Assembly: GCA_900466875.1 (NCBI GenBank)
Contig: UBNQ01000023.1
Coordinates: 124,001 to 188,000 of the forward strand
DNA length: 64,000 bases
Direction of reading: 5' to 3'
Source: Hyphomicrobiales bacterium
GTDB lineage: Bacteria > Pseudomonadota > Alphaproteobacteria > Rhizobiales > Rhizobiaceae
A program made the position numbers and the translations under genes. Positions 26,301-35,380 of this stretch are shown here, one piece after another (positions within the stretch are counted from its first letter, which is position 1; the number at the start of each line of letters is the position of its first letter). The notes under the pieces are model-generated. The model searched no databases and had not been told where the DNA came from. It saw nothing but the letters and a program-made list of their open reading frames with translations.

Positions 26301-26341
26301 AATTATACGATCGCTATGCCGGCCTGATCGGCCCCAAAGGA

Positions 26342-28063
26342 TCAACCTTTGCGGTGCTGCAGCCGTTCGCGATGCAGTTCTTCGGAATCGGGGCGGAATT
26401 CTTCCGGCACGCCAAAGATCTGACCCGGCTGAATGATGTCCGGATTGGCGATCTGCGCCTCGTTGGCGAGATAGATCGTCGTGTAACGCACGCCCTGGCC
26501 ATAGGCACGCCGCGCGATCTGCCACAGCGTATCGCCGCGACGGATGATGACGGAGCTACGGTCGCTCTGGGTGAGCGGCGCCTGTTCGATCGTGCGCATT
26601 CCACCTGCCGACGCCATGGTCTGCGGTGCTCCGCCGAACTGCTGTGCCAGCACCGGTCCGACAGCCTCTGTAATGAGCTTGGTCAGGTTGTCCAGTGCCG
26701 CGCCAACCGCTGCCACGTCGCGCGGCAGGGCTTCGAGCGCCTGGCGGGCCGCATTGGCATGGCCGGCGGTGACGCCGACGGCCTCTGTCGCATTGATCGA
26801 TGCGCCGGCCGGCAGCCTGTATTCGGCCAGAGACTGCAGCGCGATGCCGGTTGACGATCGGGCGGCGGCCATGCTTTCGAGCGTCGGCACCTTGCCGGCC
26901 TCATAGAGGTTCTTGAGCAGCGAGAAGGCCTTTGCCACCTGGCCACGCAGATTGTCGAAGGCACCGCCATCGGCGATCGTCACCGGGCTTGCCGGAGACG
27001 GCGACGCAACGGCTGCGACCTGATCGCCGGCCGGCCGGTTGAACGGCACTTCGACGCGCACCAGAACCTGTCCGTTGCTGCCCAGTGCCTCGACCGCGAT
27101 GCGGTGGTCGCCGACGGTCAGGTTGGCGCTTCCGTCGATGACGAAGTGGCCGTCGCCTCCCGCCTGGGCCTGGCCGACGATTGTTCCGTCGGCGGAGCCG
27201 CGAACCTGACGGCCCGTCTTGGTGACGCCGGCGATGAAGATTTTCGAACCTTCGATCTCGACTGCCGTGATCTGCAATTCGCTCGACATGGCGGGTGCAG
27301 CGGCCATGGGGGCCGTCCCTGCGCTGGCGGGAGCAGATGCGACAGTGCCGGGCTGAGGAGCTGCCGGAGCGGAGGCTGGAGCCTCTGTGCCGGTCACGGG
27401 GGCCACAGGCTGGCTTCCGGCCTGTGCGGAGGCGACCTTGTTTGCTTCTTCGGGAACCGCGATCAGGCGGCTCGCCTTGCCGGGCTTGGTCACCATGGCG
27501 AGAAGCTTGCCGTTCTTGTCTGCGGGTACCGAGACGGTGGCGATTTCTTCCGAGGTGACGACCTTGCCGTCCTTGGCCGTCGCCTTCAGCACGAGCTGGT
27601 GGTCGCCGGGCGGCAGCGGCTTGTCGAGCACGGCGGCAAAATCGCCGCTCGGGCCGACATCCACCTTGGCGATGACGGAGGTGCCGTTGGTGATTTCCAG
27701 CGTCGAATTGGGGATTGCATGGCCGGCGATGACCGCGGAGCCATCCGGCTCGACGCGAAGCACGTCAAATGTCGGGGTATCCGCTGCGGCATTCTGCGAT
27801 GCGGGAGCCGTTGCCGGGGCGCTGGCCGGGGCAGGCGAAGTCGCGGAAGGGGTGGACGGCGCCGTTGCCTGCGGATCGGCTTTTGCCGTCTCCTGAGGCT
27901 TGTTGCCTTCGGTCACCGCATCCTTCACCGCGTCGCCGGCAGCATTGATCGCGGCTGCCACTGGCTTGCCTTCCTGGTTGATCCTCGGCATGACAACGAA
28001 GATCATCAGCAGCGAAGCAAGTGCAAGTACAATCAGGGCGAGCCAGCCGGCACGGTTCTTCAT
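26342..28063 (-). CDS. LysM-domain protein with N-terminal anchor
   Basis: 573 residues. It has a short cytoplasmic start, one membrane span (AGWLALIVLALASLLMIFVV), then a long Ala/Pro-rich disordered region (about 40-110 and again about 215-255). Several Ig-like or Big-type beta segments follow (FDVLRVEPDGSAVIAGHAIP; ITAVEIEGSKIFIAGVTKTG). The C-terminal LysM module has IIRRGDTLWQIARRAYGQG and NPDIIQPGQIFGVPEE at about 510-560. LysM binds peptidoglycan. Rhizobial proteins of this layout are annotated LysM peptidoglycan-binding domain-containing, and this one should sit in the inner membrane with LysM reaching the wall. Confidence 0.88.
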   Translation of the reverse strand: MKNRAGWLALIVLALASLLMIFVVMPRINQEGKPVAAAINAAGDAVKDAVTEGNKPQETAKADPQATAPSTPSATSPAPASAPATAPASQNAAADTPTFDVLRVEPDGSAVIAGHAIPNSTLEITNGTSVIAKVDVGPSGDFAAVLDKPLPPGDHQLVLKATAKDGKVVTSEEIATVSVPADKNGKLLAMVTKPGKASRLIAVPEEANKVASAQAGSQPVAPVTGTEAPASAPAAPQPGTVASAPASAGTAPMAAAPAMSSELQITAVEIEGSKIFIAGVTKTGRQVRGSADGTIVGQAQAGGDGHFVIDGSANLTVGDHRIAVEALGSNGQVLVRVEVPFNRPAGDQVAAVASPSPASPVTIADGGAFDNLRGQVAKAFSLLKNLYEAGKVPTLESMAAARSSTGIALQSLAEYRLPAGASINATEAVGVTAGHANAARQALEALPRDVAAVGAALDNLTKLITEAVGPVLAQQFGGAPQTMASAGGMRTIEQAPLTQSDRSSVIIRRGDTLWQIARRAYGQGVRYTTIYLANEAQIANPDIIQPGQIFGVPEEFRPDSEELHRERLQHRKG

Positions 28064-28222
28064 CGTCTGTTGCCTCTTAAGGGCCAGTGTTTCCGCTACT
28101 TTACCGATTAGCCCTTTCCACTCTTCTTAACAAGCTTTTCACATCATAAAGCCTTGCTCTTGCGGGATTTTCCCGTCAATTTTGCGTGGTGCGGCCATCG
28201 CTGCCGCCCCTTTGAATGCCCA

Positions 28223-28840
28223 ATGGAGAAAACTGTGCCAATACGATCCATCTGCGTCTATTGCGGCTCCCAGCCCGGCCGTGACCCTGCCTATCTCGCT
28301 TCCGGTCGCGCGCTTGGAAAATCGATTGCCGCCCATGGCCTGCGGCTCGTTTATGGCGGCGGCACCAAGGGCATCATGGGCGCGGTTGCATCGGGCGTGT
28401 TGTCGAACGGCGGAGAGGTGACCGGTATCATCCCCGAATTTCTCGTCGACATGGAGGCGACCCGCCATTCGCTCGGGCAGCTCAACGAACTGATCGTGAC
28501 CAAGGACATGCATGAGCGCAAGCACAAGATGTTCGAGCGGTCCGATGCTTTCGTCACGCTTCCCGGCGGCATCGGCACGCTGGAGGAGATCGTCGAGATC
28601 ATGACCTGGGGACAGCTCGGCCGTCACGAAAAGCCGATGGTGTTTGCCAATATCGGCGGTTTCTGGGACCCGATGCTGTCGCTGGTCAATCACATGCGCG
28701 CCGAAGGCTTCATCCACCGCGCAAATCTGGTCCAGCCGCTGGTCATCTCCGACGTGGACGACATCGTTCCGGCAATTCTGGAGCGCGACGAGATCACGGC
28801 GTCTTCCAAGGGGGAAGAGGCGGTTATTTCGAAGCTTTGA
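28223..28840 (+). CDS. LOG family protein (TIGR00730 Rossmann fold)
   Basis: 205 residues from ATG 28223 (MEKTVPIRSICVYCGSQPGR). The earlier frame from 28154 adds a non-conserved N-terminus. The family motif PGGIGTLEEI at about 114-123 and GGGTKGIMG at about 45-53 identify LOG (lonely guy) type phosphoribohydrolases, which release cytokinin bases or, in other bacteria, free bases from nucleotide 5'-monophosphates. The length is typical. It stands alone, convergent with the cupin gene. Confidence 0.93.
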   Translation: MEKTVPIRSICVYCGSQPGRDPAYLASGRALGKSIAAHGLRLVYGGGTKGIMGAVASGVLSNGGEVTGIIPEFLVDMEATRHSLGQLNELIVTKDMHERKHKMFERSDAFVTLPGGIGTLEEIVEIMTWGQLGRHEKPMVFANIGGFWDPMLSLVNHMRAEGFIHRANLVQPLVISDVDDIVPAILERDEITASSKGEEAVISKL

Positions 28841-28851
28841 GGGATTTCCAT

Positions 28852-28882
28852 CGTCATTCTCGGGACACGCCCGAGGATGACG
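28852..28882. terminator. Bidirectional palindromic terminator (REP-like)
   Basis: CGTCATTCTCGGG and CCCGAGGATGACG form a 13-bp stem (one G-T pair) with the loop ACACG, between the convergent LOG and cupin genes. Palindromes of this type (GTCAT..CTCGGG) are, as I recall, common intergenic elements in Rhizobiaceae, so it may be a dispersed repeat serving as terminator. Confidence 0.6.
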
Positions 28883-28895
28883 GCGAAGGTGGATT

Positions 28896-29225
28896 TCAGT
28901 CGACGATGAACAGCTTTGCGCCGATCGTGGTCGAGGAGCGATGGGGCTCGGCATTGTCGGCGACCTGATAGCTCATGCCGGGCTTCAGCACGAAGACGCG
29001 TCCGTCAGCAAGTTCTGTCGTCATTTCGCCTTCGAGGCACAGAAGGATATGGCCCTTCTCGCACCAGTGGTCGGCCAGATAACCCGGCGAGTGTTCGACC
29101 ATCCGCACCCGGATGCCGCCGAAATGGCGTGTCCGCCAGGTCGAATGACCGGTATCGCCCTTGTGCACGCTCGGCTCGATCTCCGACCAGTCGGTCGTGC
29201 CGAAGGGAATGTCTGACATCTGCAT
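28896..29225 (-). CDS. DHCW-motif cupin protein
   Basis: A 109-residue single-domain cupin. The motif ADHWCEKGHILLCLEGE (about 51-67) contains the DHCW-type metal-site variant (DHWC) with the following histidine, and FVLKPGMSYQVADNAEPHRS is the second cupin motif. The length fits the family. Its chemistry is unknown. It lies 25 bp downstream of the RarD gene in the same direction and may be its operon partner. Confidence 0.87.
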   Translation of the reverse strand: MQMSDIPFGTTDWSEIEPSVHKGDTGHSTWRTRHFGGIRVRMVEHSPGYLADHWCEKGHILLCLEGEMTTELADGRVFVLKPGMSYQVADNAEPHRSSTTIGAKLFIVD

Positions 29226-29250
29226 GGAATATGGTCCCTGAAACCTAAAA

Positions 29251-30177
29251 TCAGCGGCTGCGCAACTGGCGCAGCATGGCGATGGTGTAGAGCGCCAGCG
29301 CCGCCCAGATCAAGACGAAACTCATCAGCTTGGTGGTGCTCAGAGGCTCGCCGAAAACGAAGATGGCGATCAGGAAAATCATCGTTGGGGCGATATACTG
29401 CATGATGCCGATGGTCGACAGCTTGAGCAGTTTCGCACCGTTGGCATAGATCATCAGCGGACCGGCGGTGACGACGCCGGAAAGCGCCAGCATGCCCATG
29501 TCGAAACTGGTTCCGCCGAAGAAATGGCCCTGTCCGGTCGATTCGAGCCAGATCACATAGGGCAGCATCGGAACGCTGATCAGCAGCACTTCGAGAAAGA
29601 ACCCCTGGTTGGGACCGATCGGCAGCGTCTTGCGCAACAGTGCGTAGATGCCCCAGGTCACGGTCAGTGCCAGCGATACCCACGGAAGCCCGCCGGCCCC
29701 CCAGGCGAGGATGGCGACAGCCACGACCGCAAGCCCGATTGCCGCCATCTGCAGCGGCGCGAGCTTTTCCTTCAGGATAACGGCGGCGAGGAAGATGCTG
29801 AACAGTGGGTTGATGAAATAACCGAGCGCGGCGTCGAGCGCATGGCCTGCGGCAACGGCCCAGACATAGACACCCCAGTTGAGGGTGATGAGTGTTGCGG
29901 TGGCGCAGGCCATGCCGAGCATGCGCGGGTTCTTGAGCGCCGCCTTTACATCCTTCAGCCTGCCCAGAATGACGAGCACGATGCCGGCCACCGGCACCGA
30001 CCAGATTGCCCGGTGCGCCAGCACCTCCATCGCCGGAAGATGGCCGACCGCCTTCAGATAGAAGGGCAGGAACCCCCACAGCAGATAGGCCGTCAAGCCG
30101 AAGGCGAAACCGCGTGGCGTGTCTTCATTGACGGCAATAGGAGTTGTGGCGGGGGACGCGGCGTTTTCGGTGGCCAT
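29251..30177 (-). CDS. rarD: EamA family transporter RarD
   Basis: 308 residues from ATG 30177 (MATENAASPATTP); ATG 30210 is a possible but poorer start. Ten hydrophobic spans follow the family opening RGFAFGLTAYLLWGFLPFYL, with LAHRAIWSVPVAGIVLVILG and INWGVYVWAV-like NWGVYVWAVAAGHALDAALG, characteristic of RarD (chloramphenicol-sensitive protein) in the drug/metabolite transporter superfamily. The natural substrate is unknown. Confidence 0.93.
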   Translation of the reverse strand: MATENAASPATTPIAVNEDTPRGFAFGLTAYLLWGFLPFYLKAVGHLPAMEVLAHRAIWSVPVAGIVLVILGRLKDVKAALKNPRMLGMACATATLITLNWGVYVWAVAAGHALDAALGYFINPLFSIFLAAVILKEKLAPLQMAAIGLAVVAVAILAWGAGGLPWVSLALTVTWGIYALLRKTLPIGPNQGFFLEVLLISVPMLPYVIWLESTGQGHFFGGTSFDMGMLALSGVVTAGPLMIYANGAKLLKLSTIGIMQYIAPTMIFLIAIFVFGEPLSTTKLMSFVLIWAALALYTIAMLRQLRSR

Positions 30178-30381
30178 GGGGTGTTTCCGGCATTCTGTTG
30201 TAATTGTCATGTGTGATTATCATTGCGCAATTACAGGAACGTGCGCTGTGCTACCAATTCATTTCTTTGAACCTCACATTGAGACAAGTCATCCATCCTT
30301 CCACCATGGCGCGAACCCGGCGTGGCCACGTCATGGCGATGCAGGCACGGTCGAGGCGGATGACGACCGGAAGGAGATGAT

Positions 30382-31260
30382 ATGAGTTTGGACGACGAAC
30401 CTGCGCATCGCCGCATCTATGCGCTCCAGCTGCTCGCCAAGGCCGGGATCGATAGCAACGAGAGACTGCTTGCCGCCTTCGCCCGTGTCCCGCGTGAAGA
30501 TTATGTCGGCCCGCCGCCCTGGATATTCGACGATGTTTTCGGCGGCGGATACCGCCCGGTCGCGTCGACCGATCCCATCGTTCTATATCAGGACGTGCTT
30601 GTCGGCCTCGATACGAAAAAGGGCATCAATAACGGCTCACCCTCCCTGCATGCGGCTGCATTCCATGCGTTTAAAATTCGCGAGGGTGAGACCGTCGTCC
30701 ACATGGGCGCCGGCGTCGGTTACTACACGGCGATCATGGCCGAACTCGTCGGCCCCTCCGGTCGTGTGATCGCGGTGGAATACGATGCGGCCCTCGCCGA
30801 ACGGGCAAGGGCCAATCTCGCCTCCTATGACAATGTCGAGGTGGTGCAGGGCGACGCAAGCGACTGGCCGAAGCAACAGGTCGATATCGTCTACGCCAAC
30901 TTTGCCCTCGACCATCCCCCGCAAGCCTGGATCGAAAACCTCGCACCCTATGGCCGGTTGATCTTTCCACTCGGCATTCCGGCGATCGAAAACAGCAGCC
31001 GCTACGGTTTTACCCGCCATGCCGCCTATCTGATGATAGACCGTCAGGTGCGGGGTTTTGGCGCCCAGTTCCTCCAGATCGTTTCCTTCATCTGGGGCCA
31101 AAGCGGAAAGCCGGTGCCGGCCGGGCGACATGCCGGGCTGGAGGCCGCTTTCCGCGCCCGCGGCCTGCGCAAGGTCAGGAGCCTGCGCTGGAAGACCGAG
31201 CCGACAGGTGAGGAATGGTATGGCGAGGAGGGTTGGGGCTTGTCCTTCGACGAGCCCTGA
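30382..31260 (+). CDS. Protein-L-isoaspartate O-methyltransferase-like protein
   Basis: 292 residues with GGAAGGAGA before ATG 30382. The SAM-binding motif VHMGAGVGYYTAIMAELVG (about 109-127) and the second strand VIAVEYDAALAERAR match the PCMT family. The N-terminus RIYALQLLAKAGI and FARVPREDYVGPPPW are also family-like. The usual PCMT length is ~210, so the ~80 extra C-terminal residues, and the weak conservation of the isoaspartyl-binding part, suggest a divergent methyltransferase whose substrate is open. It is divergent from rarD across about 200 bp. Confidence 0.8.
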   Translation: MSLDDEPAHRRIYALQLLAKAGIDSNERLLAAFARVPREDYVGPPPWIFDDVFGGGYRPVASTDPIVLYQDVLVGLDTKKGINNGSPSLHAAAFHAFKIREGETVVHMGAGVGYYTAIMAELVGPSGRVIAVEYDAALAERARANLASYDNVEVVQGDASDWPKQQVDIVYANFALDHPPQAWIENLAPYGRLIFPLGIPAIENSSRYGFTRHAAYLMIDRQVRGFGAQFLQIVSFIWGQSGKPVPAGRHAGLEAAFRARGLRKVRSLRWKTEPTGEEWYGEEGWGLSFDEP

Positions 31261-31446
31261 ACGGCTGGGTTCTTCCCGGAAAGAAAGGTCACTGCATCAG
31301 GCGAAACCCATCTCGCCATTTTACGGAGAGATGATCTCCGAAATTGCCTGATTATGGCGATGCATGTAAACAGGCATAGTCCTCTCCAGCAGGCCGGGCG
31401 AGATCGTCACCGATCATCGCCGGCCACCTTTCTGAGGGAGTAAGCC

Positions 31447-32073
31447 ATGTCCTACGGGTTTCTGGATATCGCATCGACGCCGAGCGTGCGGGCCGCGCAG
31501 GTCGAAATGGGCGTCGATCAGCTCTGGTCCGATTTCGGCGGCGACCGCAGGATGGACCGGTTTACCGAAAGCGAAAAAGCCTTCATCGGCGAACGCGACA
31601 GCTTTTACATGGCTTCCGTCTCCGAGACGGGCTGGCCCTATATCCAGCATCGCGGCGGGCCGGCAGGCTTTCTGAAGATCGTCGACGACCGCACACTCGC
31701 TTTCGCCGATTACCGCGGCAATCGCCAGTATATCTCGACCGGCAATCTGGCCGCCAGCGACAAGGCCTGCCTTTTCATGATGGATTACCCGCGCCGCGCC
31801 CGACTGAAGATCTATGCCCATGTCGAAAAGCTGGCGCTGGACGAGGACCCGGCGATCACCACGCTCGTGACCGACGCCGGCTACCGCGGCAGGGCGGAAC
31901 GCATTTTCAGGATACGGCTGGAAGCCTTCGACTGGAACTGCCCACAGCATATCACCCCGCGTTTTACCGAAAAGGAAGTCGCCGCCGCGGTGCGCCCGCT
32001 GCAGGAACGCCTTGCCGAGCTTGAAAAGGAAAATGCGGAGCTGAGGGGCAAGACGGGGGTAGGACCGAGCTAG
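31447..32073 (+). CDS. Pyridoxamine 5'-phosphate oxidase-like FMN-binding protein
   Basis: 208 residues. The split-barrel flavin domain starts near FTESEKAFIGERDSFYMASV, with SETGWPYIQHRGGPAGFLKI and the GNRQYISTGNLAASDKACLF strand, the pattern of the PPOX-type proteins annotated pyridoxamine 5'-phosphate oxidase family. The C-terminal ~30 residues form a coiled coil (RPLQERLAELEKENAELRGK). The start has GAGGGAG upstream. Its stop overlaps the stop of the LysR gene by four bases in a convergent arrangement. Substrate unknown. Confidence 0.87.
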   Translation: MSYGFLDIASTPSVRAAQVEMGVDQLWSDFGGDRRMDRFTESEKAFIGERDSFYMASVSETGWPYIQHRGGPAGFLKIVDDRTLAFADYRGNRQYISTGNLAASDKACLFMMDYPRRARLKIYAHVEKLALDEDPAITTLVTDAGYRGRAERIFRIRLEAFDWNCPQHITPRFTEKEVAAAVRPLQERLAELEKENAELRGKTGVGPS

Positions 32074-32978
32074 CCGCCGATCGGGAAAACCGCCCGCAGC
32101 CTCGGAACCGCAAAGTCGAGAAAGCTGCGCATCTTGAGCGGCATCTGGCCCCGCGAGGCGTGGATCAGATGCACCGGCACGGGATCGACCTCATGGTCTT
32201 GCAGAATGATCTTCAATTCGCCCGCCTTCACCGCATCGGCGACCTGATAGTGGAACAGCCGGATGACGCCGGTATCGCTCACCGCCGCGCGCAGGGCCGC
32301 CTCGACCGTAGTGACCGACAGGCGAGGAGCGGGAGAGATCGCAATCGCAGACTGGTCTCCCGGATCGCGGAACTGCCATCCGGGCTGGGAGAGCGGGGTC
32401 TCGATCGTGATCGAGGGAAAGCGGGAAAGATCCTGCGGGGTTTTCGGCATGCCATGCGCCTCGATCAGTCGAGGACTGGCGCAGACGACCATGCGGACGG
32501 AGCCGATCGCGGTCGCGATCATCGAACTGTCCGGCAAACGGCCGATGCGCACGGCCATGTCGATATGGTCCTCGACCAGCTGCAGGTTCCTGTCCTGCAG
32601 CAGAAGGCTGACATCGATCTGCGGGAACCGGGCCAGGAAGTCGGTGATGACGGGCAGCACATGCAACTGGCCGAACTGGATCGGCGCGGTGACGACAAGC
32701 CGGCCTTTCGGCACGGTGAACTCGCCGGCCGCCTCCCGTTCGGCCTCCTCGACCTGCTCGATGATGCGCCGGGCCGCGGCAAGGTAACTGCTGCCGGCAT
32801 CTGTCAGGTCGATCCTGCGGGTGCTGCGCACGAGCAATTTGGCGCCGAGGGCAGCTTCGAGATCGGAAATTCTGCGGGAAAGCGTGGTGACCGGGACGTT
32901 GAGCGACCTTGCGGCGGCCGAAAAGCTGCCTGTGTCGGCAACCTCGATCAGCATCGACATGGCTTCTATGCGGTCCAT
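32070..32978 (-). CDS. LysR family transcriptional regulator
   Basis: 302 residues from ATG 32978 ([20 protein letters not shown]). The N-terminal winged helix with [20 protein letters not shown] and [20 protein letters not shown] is the LysR DNA-binding domain, and the rest is a periplasmic-binding-like effector domain. The upstream frame to 33065 is not conserved. It is transcribed divergently from the alpha/beta hydrolase across 104 bp, the classical LysR layout, so that gene is the likely target. The effector is unknown. Confidence 0.93.
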   Translation of the reverse strand: MDRIEAMSMLIEVADTGSFSAAARSLNVPVTTLSRRISDLEAALGAKLLVRSTRRIDLTDAGSSYLAAARRIIEQVEEAEREAAGEFTVPKGRLVVTAPIQFGQLHVLPVITDFLARFPQIDVSLLLQDRNLQLVEDHIDMAVRIGRLPDSSMIATAIGSVRMVVCASPRLIEAHGMPKTPQDLSRFPSITIETPLSQPGWQFRDPGDQSAIAISPAPRLSVTTVEAALRAAVSDTGVIRLFHYQVADAVKAGELKIILQDHEVDPVPVHLIHASRGQMPLKMRSFLDFAVPRLRAVFPIGG

Positions 32979-33082
32979 CGTTTTCCTGTCCGCCGGCCTG
33001 CGCCGGACACTCATGTCACTGGTCGAAATCCTGGCCAGCGTCGAAACTTTCAAAAGTAATGTCAACCACTTGGAGAAATGAA

Positions 33083-33982
33083 ATGACTGACGTGAAGATT
33101 GCCCGCCCGGTGCCTGTTACCGTGCATTACCGCAGCGCCACCGTCGAAGGCGTCAATATGTTCTATCGCGAAGCCGGGCCGAAGGATGGACCCGTTGTCC
33201 TGTTGCTGCACGGTTTTCCGACATCGTCGCACATGTTCCGCAACCTGATCCCGCTGCTCGCCGACCGCTACCGTGTCATCGCGCCGGATTATCCGGGTTT
33301 CGGTTACAGCGATGCGCCGGACCACACGACGTTCACCTACAGCTTCGCTCATTATGCCGATCTGGTCGATGACCTGCTCGGCCAGATCGGTGCCCGCAGC
33401 TATGCCCTCTATGTGATGGATTACGGCGCACCTGTCGGTTACCGGCTGGCGCTCAAACATCCCGAACGGGTAACGGCGCTGGTCGTGCAGAACGGCAATG
33501 CCTATGAGGAAGGGCTGAAGGAATTCTGGGATCCGATCAAGGCCTATTGGGCAAGCGGATCTGAGGCGGATCGCAAGGTCCAGGCCGGTCTCCTGACACT
33601 CGATGCCACCAAGTTCCAGTACACGGACGGGGTGAAGGATGTTTCCCGCATCAGCCCGGACAACTGGCTGCAGGATCAGGTCCTGCTCGACAGGCCCGGC
33701 AACAACGACATCCAGCTCGACCTGTTCTACGACTATCGCACCAATGTGCCGCTCTATCCGCAGTTCCAGCAATTCTTCCGCGACCGCCAGCCGCCGACGC
33801 TGATCGTCTGGGGCAGGAACGATTTCATCTTCCCCGAATCCGGCGCTCATCCCTATTTGAAGGATCTGCCGAAGGCGGAACTGCATCTCCTCGATACCGG
33901 GCATTTTGCGCTTGAAGACAAGCTCGACGAAATCGCGCCGCTGATGAACGACTTCCTCGACCGGGCCTTGCTCAGGCGGTAG
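33083..33982 (+). CDS. Alpha/beta hydrolase (epoxide hydrolase/dehalogenase-like)
   Basis: 299 residues from ATG 33083, with TGGAGAAATGAA upstream. [20 protein letters not shown] holds the oxyanion region. The nucleophile elbow [10 protein letters not shown] has aspartate (D113) rather than serine, as in epoxide hydrolases and haloalkane dehalogenases. The histidine of the triad is in [11 protein letters not shown] near the C-terminus. The substrate could be an epoxide or a halogenated compound. Placed opposite a LysR regulator, it is probably inducible. A hairpin terminator follows at 33989. Confidence 0.9.
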   Translation: MTDVKIARPVPVTVHYRSATVEGVNMFYREAGPKDGPVVLLLHGFPTSSHMFRNLIPLLADRYRVIAPDYPGFGYSDAPDHTTFTYSFAHYADLVDDLLGQIGARSYALYVMDYGAPVGYRLALKHPERVTALVVQNGNAYEEGLKEFWDPIKAYWASGSEADRKVQAGLLTLDATKFQYTDGVKDVSRISPDNWLQDQVLLDRPGNNDIQLDLFYDYRTNVPLYPQFQQFFRDRQPPTLIVWGRNDFIFPESGAHPYLKDLPKAELHLLDTGHFALEDKLDEIAPLMNDFLDRALLRR

Positions 33983-33988
33983 CCTTCT

Positions 33989-34023
33989 GTTTTCGGGCGG
34001 CGTGTATTGCGCCGTCCGAAAAC
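33989..34023 (+). terminator. Hairpin terminator after alpha/beta hydrolase
   Basis: GTTTTCGGGCGGCG pairs with CGCCGTCCGAAAAC over 14 bp (one G-T pair) around the loop TGTATTG, 7 bases past the stop codon. The stem base is T/A-rich although no long T-run follows. Confidence 0.65.
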
Positions 34024-34127
34024 CGTTCCGGTTGCCGCGCCGATAGGCTAGCATCATGCGGGGGTACCATGCCCCAGTGGCGCGGACAGGATGGGGTGCT
34101 CTGGTGATAGTCGGAAGAGGGTGGGCA

Positions 34128-34709
34128 ATGGGTGTTCGGGGCGTTCTGTTTTTCATTGTTATGGCGTCAGCCCAGATCTTGTATCTCGTGCCACCGGTCC
34201 ATGCCCAAAGCGCCCGTTCCGCAGATCGCGACCGGGCGCAGGATTACGACCAGAGCCTCAACGACCTCGTCACGCAAAGCATCGTCCGGGATCTTGCCTC
34301 GGTACGCAGCGAGTGTCTGGCCGCTTCTCCGGTCTATCGGCTGGATTGCATTCGCCAGGGGCTGGAACTGACCGCGCGGCGCACGCCCTATCATGGCGAT
34401 TATGGCCCCATGCGTGAGGCGCTGAGATCTGGTGCCGCATCCGTCACGCCGATCATCGACGCCCATGCCGACGGCGACCGGGACCGGCTGGAAGTCAAAC
34501 CCGGCACCAATCCGCGCTTCAAGACACGACGCTATTATGCGGCCACGACGGCAGGCAGCCATGATGAGACCAAGGCCGATGCCTTCAGGGCACTCGACGC
34601 CACCCAGTCGCGCCTGCTTGAGATCGGCAAACGCTCAGCCACATGGAACAAGGCCTATACGACCGTGTCGATCGCGGTTGCGTCGCTGGCGGATGTGCTG
34701 CGGAAGTAA
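34128..34709 (+). CDS. Secreted hypothetical protein, 193 aa
   Basis: From ATG 34128, with AGAGGG six to ten bases upstream, a signal peptide MGVRGVLFFIVMASAQILYL ends near PVHAQ. The mature protein is hydrophilic, with LNDLVTQSIVRDLASVRSEC, a second Cys in YRLDCIRQGLEL, and a C-terminal helix region WNKAYTTVSIAVASLADVLR. Two cysteines could form a disulfide. No family recognised. It is followed by the second toxin-antitoxin locus but no link is evident. Confidence 0.65.
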   Translation: MGVRGVLFFIVMASAQILYLVPPVHAQSARSADRDRAQDYDQSLNDLVTQSIVRDLASVRSECLAASPVYRLDCIRQGLELTARRTPYHGDYGPMREALRSGAASVTPIIDAHADGDRDRLEVKPGTNPRFKTRRYYAATTAGSHDETKADAFRALDATQSRLLEIGKRSATWNKAYTTVSIAVASLADVLRK

Positions 34710-34735
34710 GGATTGGTCTCGGTGCGCTGATTTTC

Positions 34736-34778
34736 CGTGTCACAAACTTCAACAAATTTTGTTAGAGTTTGTGACACG
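34736..34778. promoter_or_regulatory. 43-bp near-perfect palindrome, ParD operator candidate (pair 2)
   Basis: CGTGTCACAAACT and AGTTTGTGACACG (13-bp arms) are centred on 34757, and the inner AACAAA-T-TTTGTT shares the same centre. It ends 16 bases before the antitoxin start. This is the expected kind of site for ParD autoregulation and is unusually long and symmetrical. Confidence 0.7.
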
Positions 34779-34794
34779 TTATAGGCTGCGTCCC

Positions 34795-35070
34795 ATGAAA
34801 GCAACATCCATGCGCACACTCACGGTTTCGTTGACCCCCAAACAGGCGGGACGGATGAAGGACGCTGTCGATAGCGGCGACTATGCCTCCAACAGTGAAA
34901 TCGTTCGCGATGCGCTGCGCCTCTGGGAGCAGCGGGAAGAAATCCGGGCAATCGAGCTTGAACACCTTCGGCGTGCCTATACCGAGGGCAAGGCGAGCGG
35001 CGAGGGAGAACCTGTCGATCGGCGCGAGTTTCTCAAAGGCTTGAAGCAGGAACGTTCACCGCGTGTCTGA
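34795..35070 (+). CDS. parD: ParD antitoxin (pair 2)
   Basis: 91 residues (MKATSMRTLTVSLTPKQAGR); ATG 34810 is an alternative start giving 86. The N-terminal ribbon-helix-helix includes TVSLTPKQAGRMKDAVDSGD and SNSEIVRDALRLWEQRE, the standard ParD/CopG signature, and the tail VDRREFLKGLKQERSP contacts the toxin. It overlaps the following toxin frame by 8 bases. The toxin is interrupted, so this antitoxin may survive as an orphan, or as a neutraliser of related toxins such as those at 16.9 and 47.3 kb (speculation). Confidence 0.87.
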   Translation: MKATSMRTLTVSLTPKQAGRMKDAVDSGDYASNSEIVRDALRLWEQREEIRAIELEHLRRAYTEGKASGEGEPVDRREFLKGLKQERSPRV

Positions 35071-35365
35071 CTATCGCCTCACCCCGCGCGCGCAAGATGA
35101 CCTGCGGGATATCTAGCGAACGATTGCCGCAGACCACGAGCCGGCTGCCAATGGTCTTGTCGACAGGCTCTTCGACAAATTCGATCTTGCCGCCCGGCAT
35201 CCCGAAATGGGGGTTGCCCGCCCGGATATCTCCGAACGGGCGCGGCTGCTTATAGAGGGGCGCTATATCGCCATTTATGAACCGGCAGCCTTTGGAATTC
35301 TGGTGGTTGCCGTTGTGCATGGCATGCGGGACCCATCACATTGGATGTCCGATAATCCCCCATGA
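35063..35365 (+). pseudogene. parE: ParE toxin disrupted by internal stop (pair 2)
   Basis: The frame starts GTG 35063 and reads (V)SDYRLTPRAQDDLRDI, then TAG at 35114-35116 (codon 18), then continues open to TGA 35363: RTIAADHEPAANGLVDRLFD, FDLAARHPEMGVARPDISER, RLLIEGRYIAIYEP and VVHGMRDPSHW. This is a full ParE (about 100 residues) apart from the stop. A Trp is common at this place in ParE (LREIW), so TGG to TAG is the simplest change. The rest has no frameshift. Loss of the toxin leaves the antitoxin intact. It could be a sequencing error, but nothing else nearby is damaged. Confidence 0.8.
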
Positions 35366-35380
35366 CGCGTTACTATCCGC

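Larger units (their letters stand above)
25716..26341. other. 626-bp gene-poor region
   Basis: Between the 94-aa gene (plus) and the LysM gene (minus). ORFs here (25690-26139 minus, 25891-26259 plus) have no coherent composition, no ribosome site and no recognisable domain. Two strong inverted repeats, at 25767-25808 and 26266-26300, are listed as terminators of the two converging transcripts. The central ~450 bp has no assigned content and could be remnant sequence. Confidence 0.45.
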
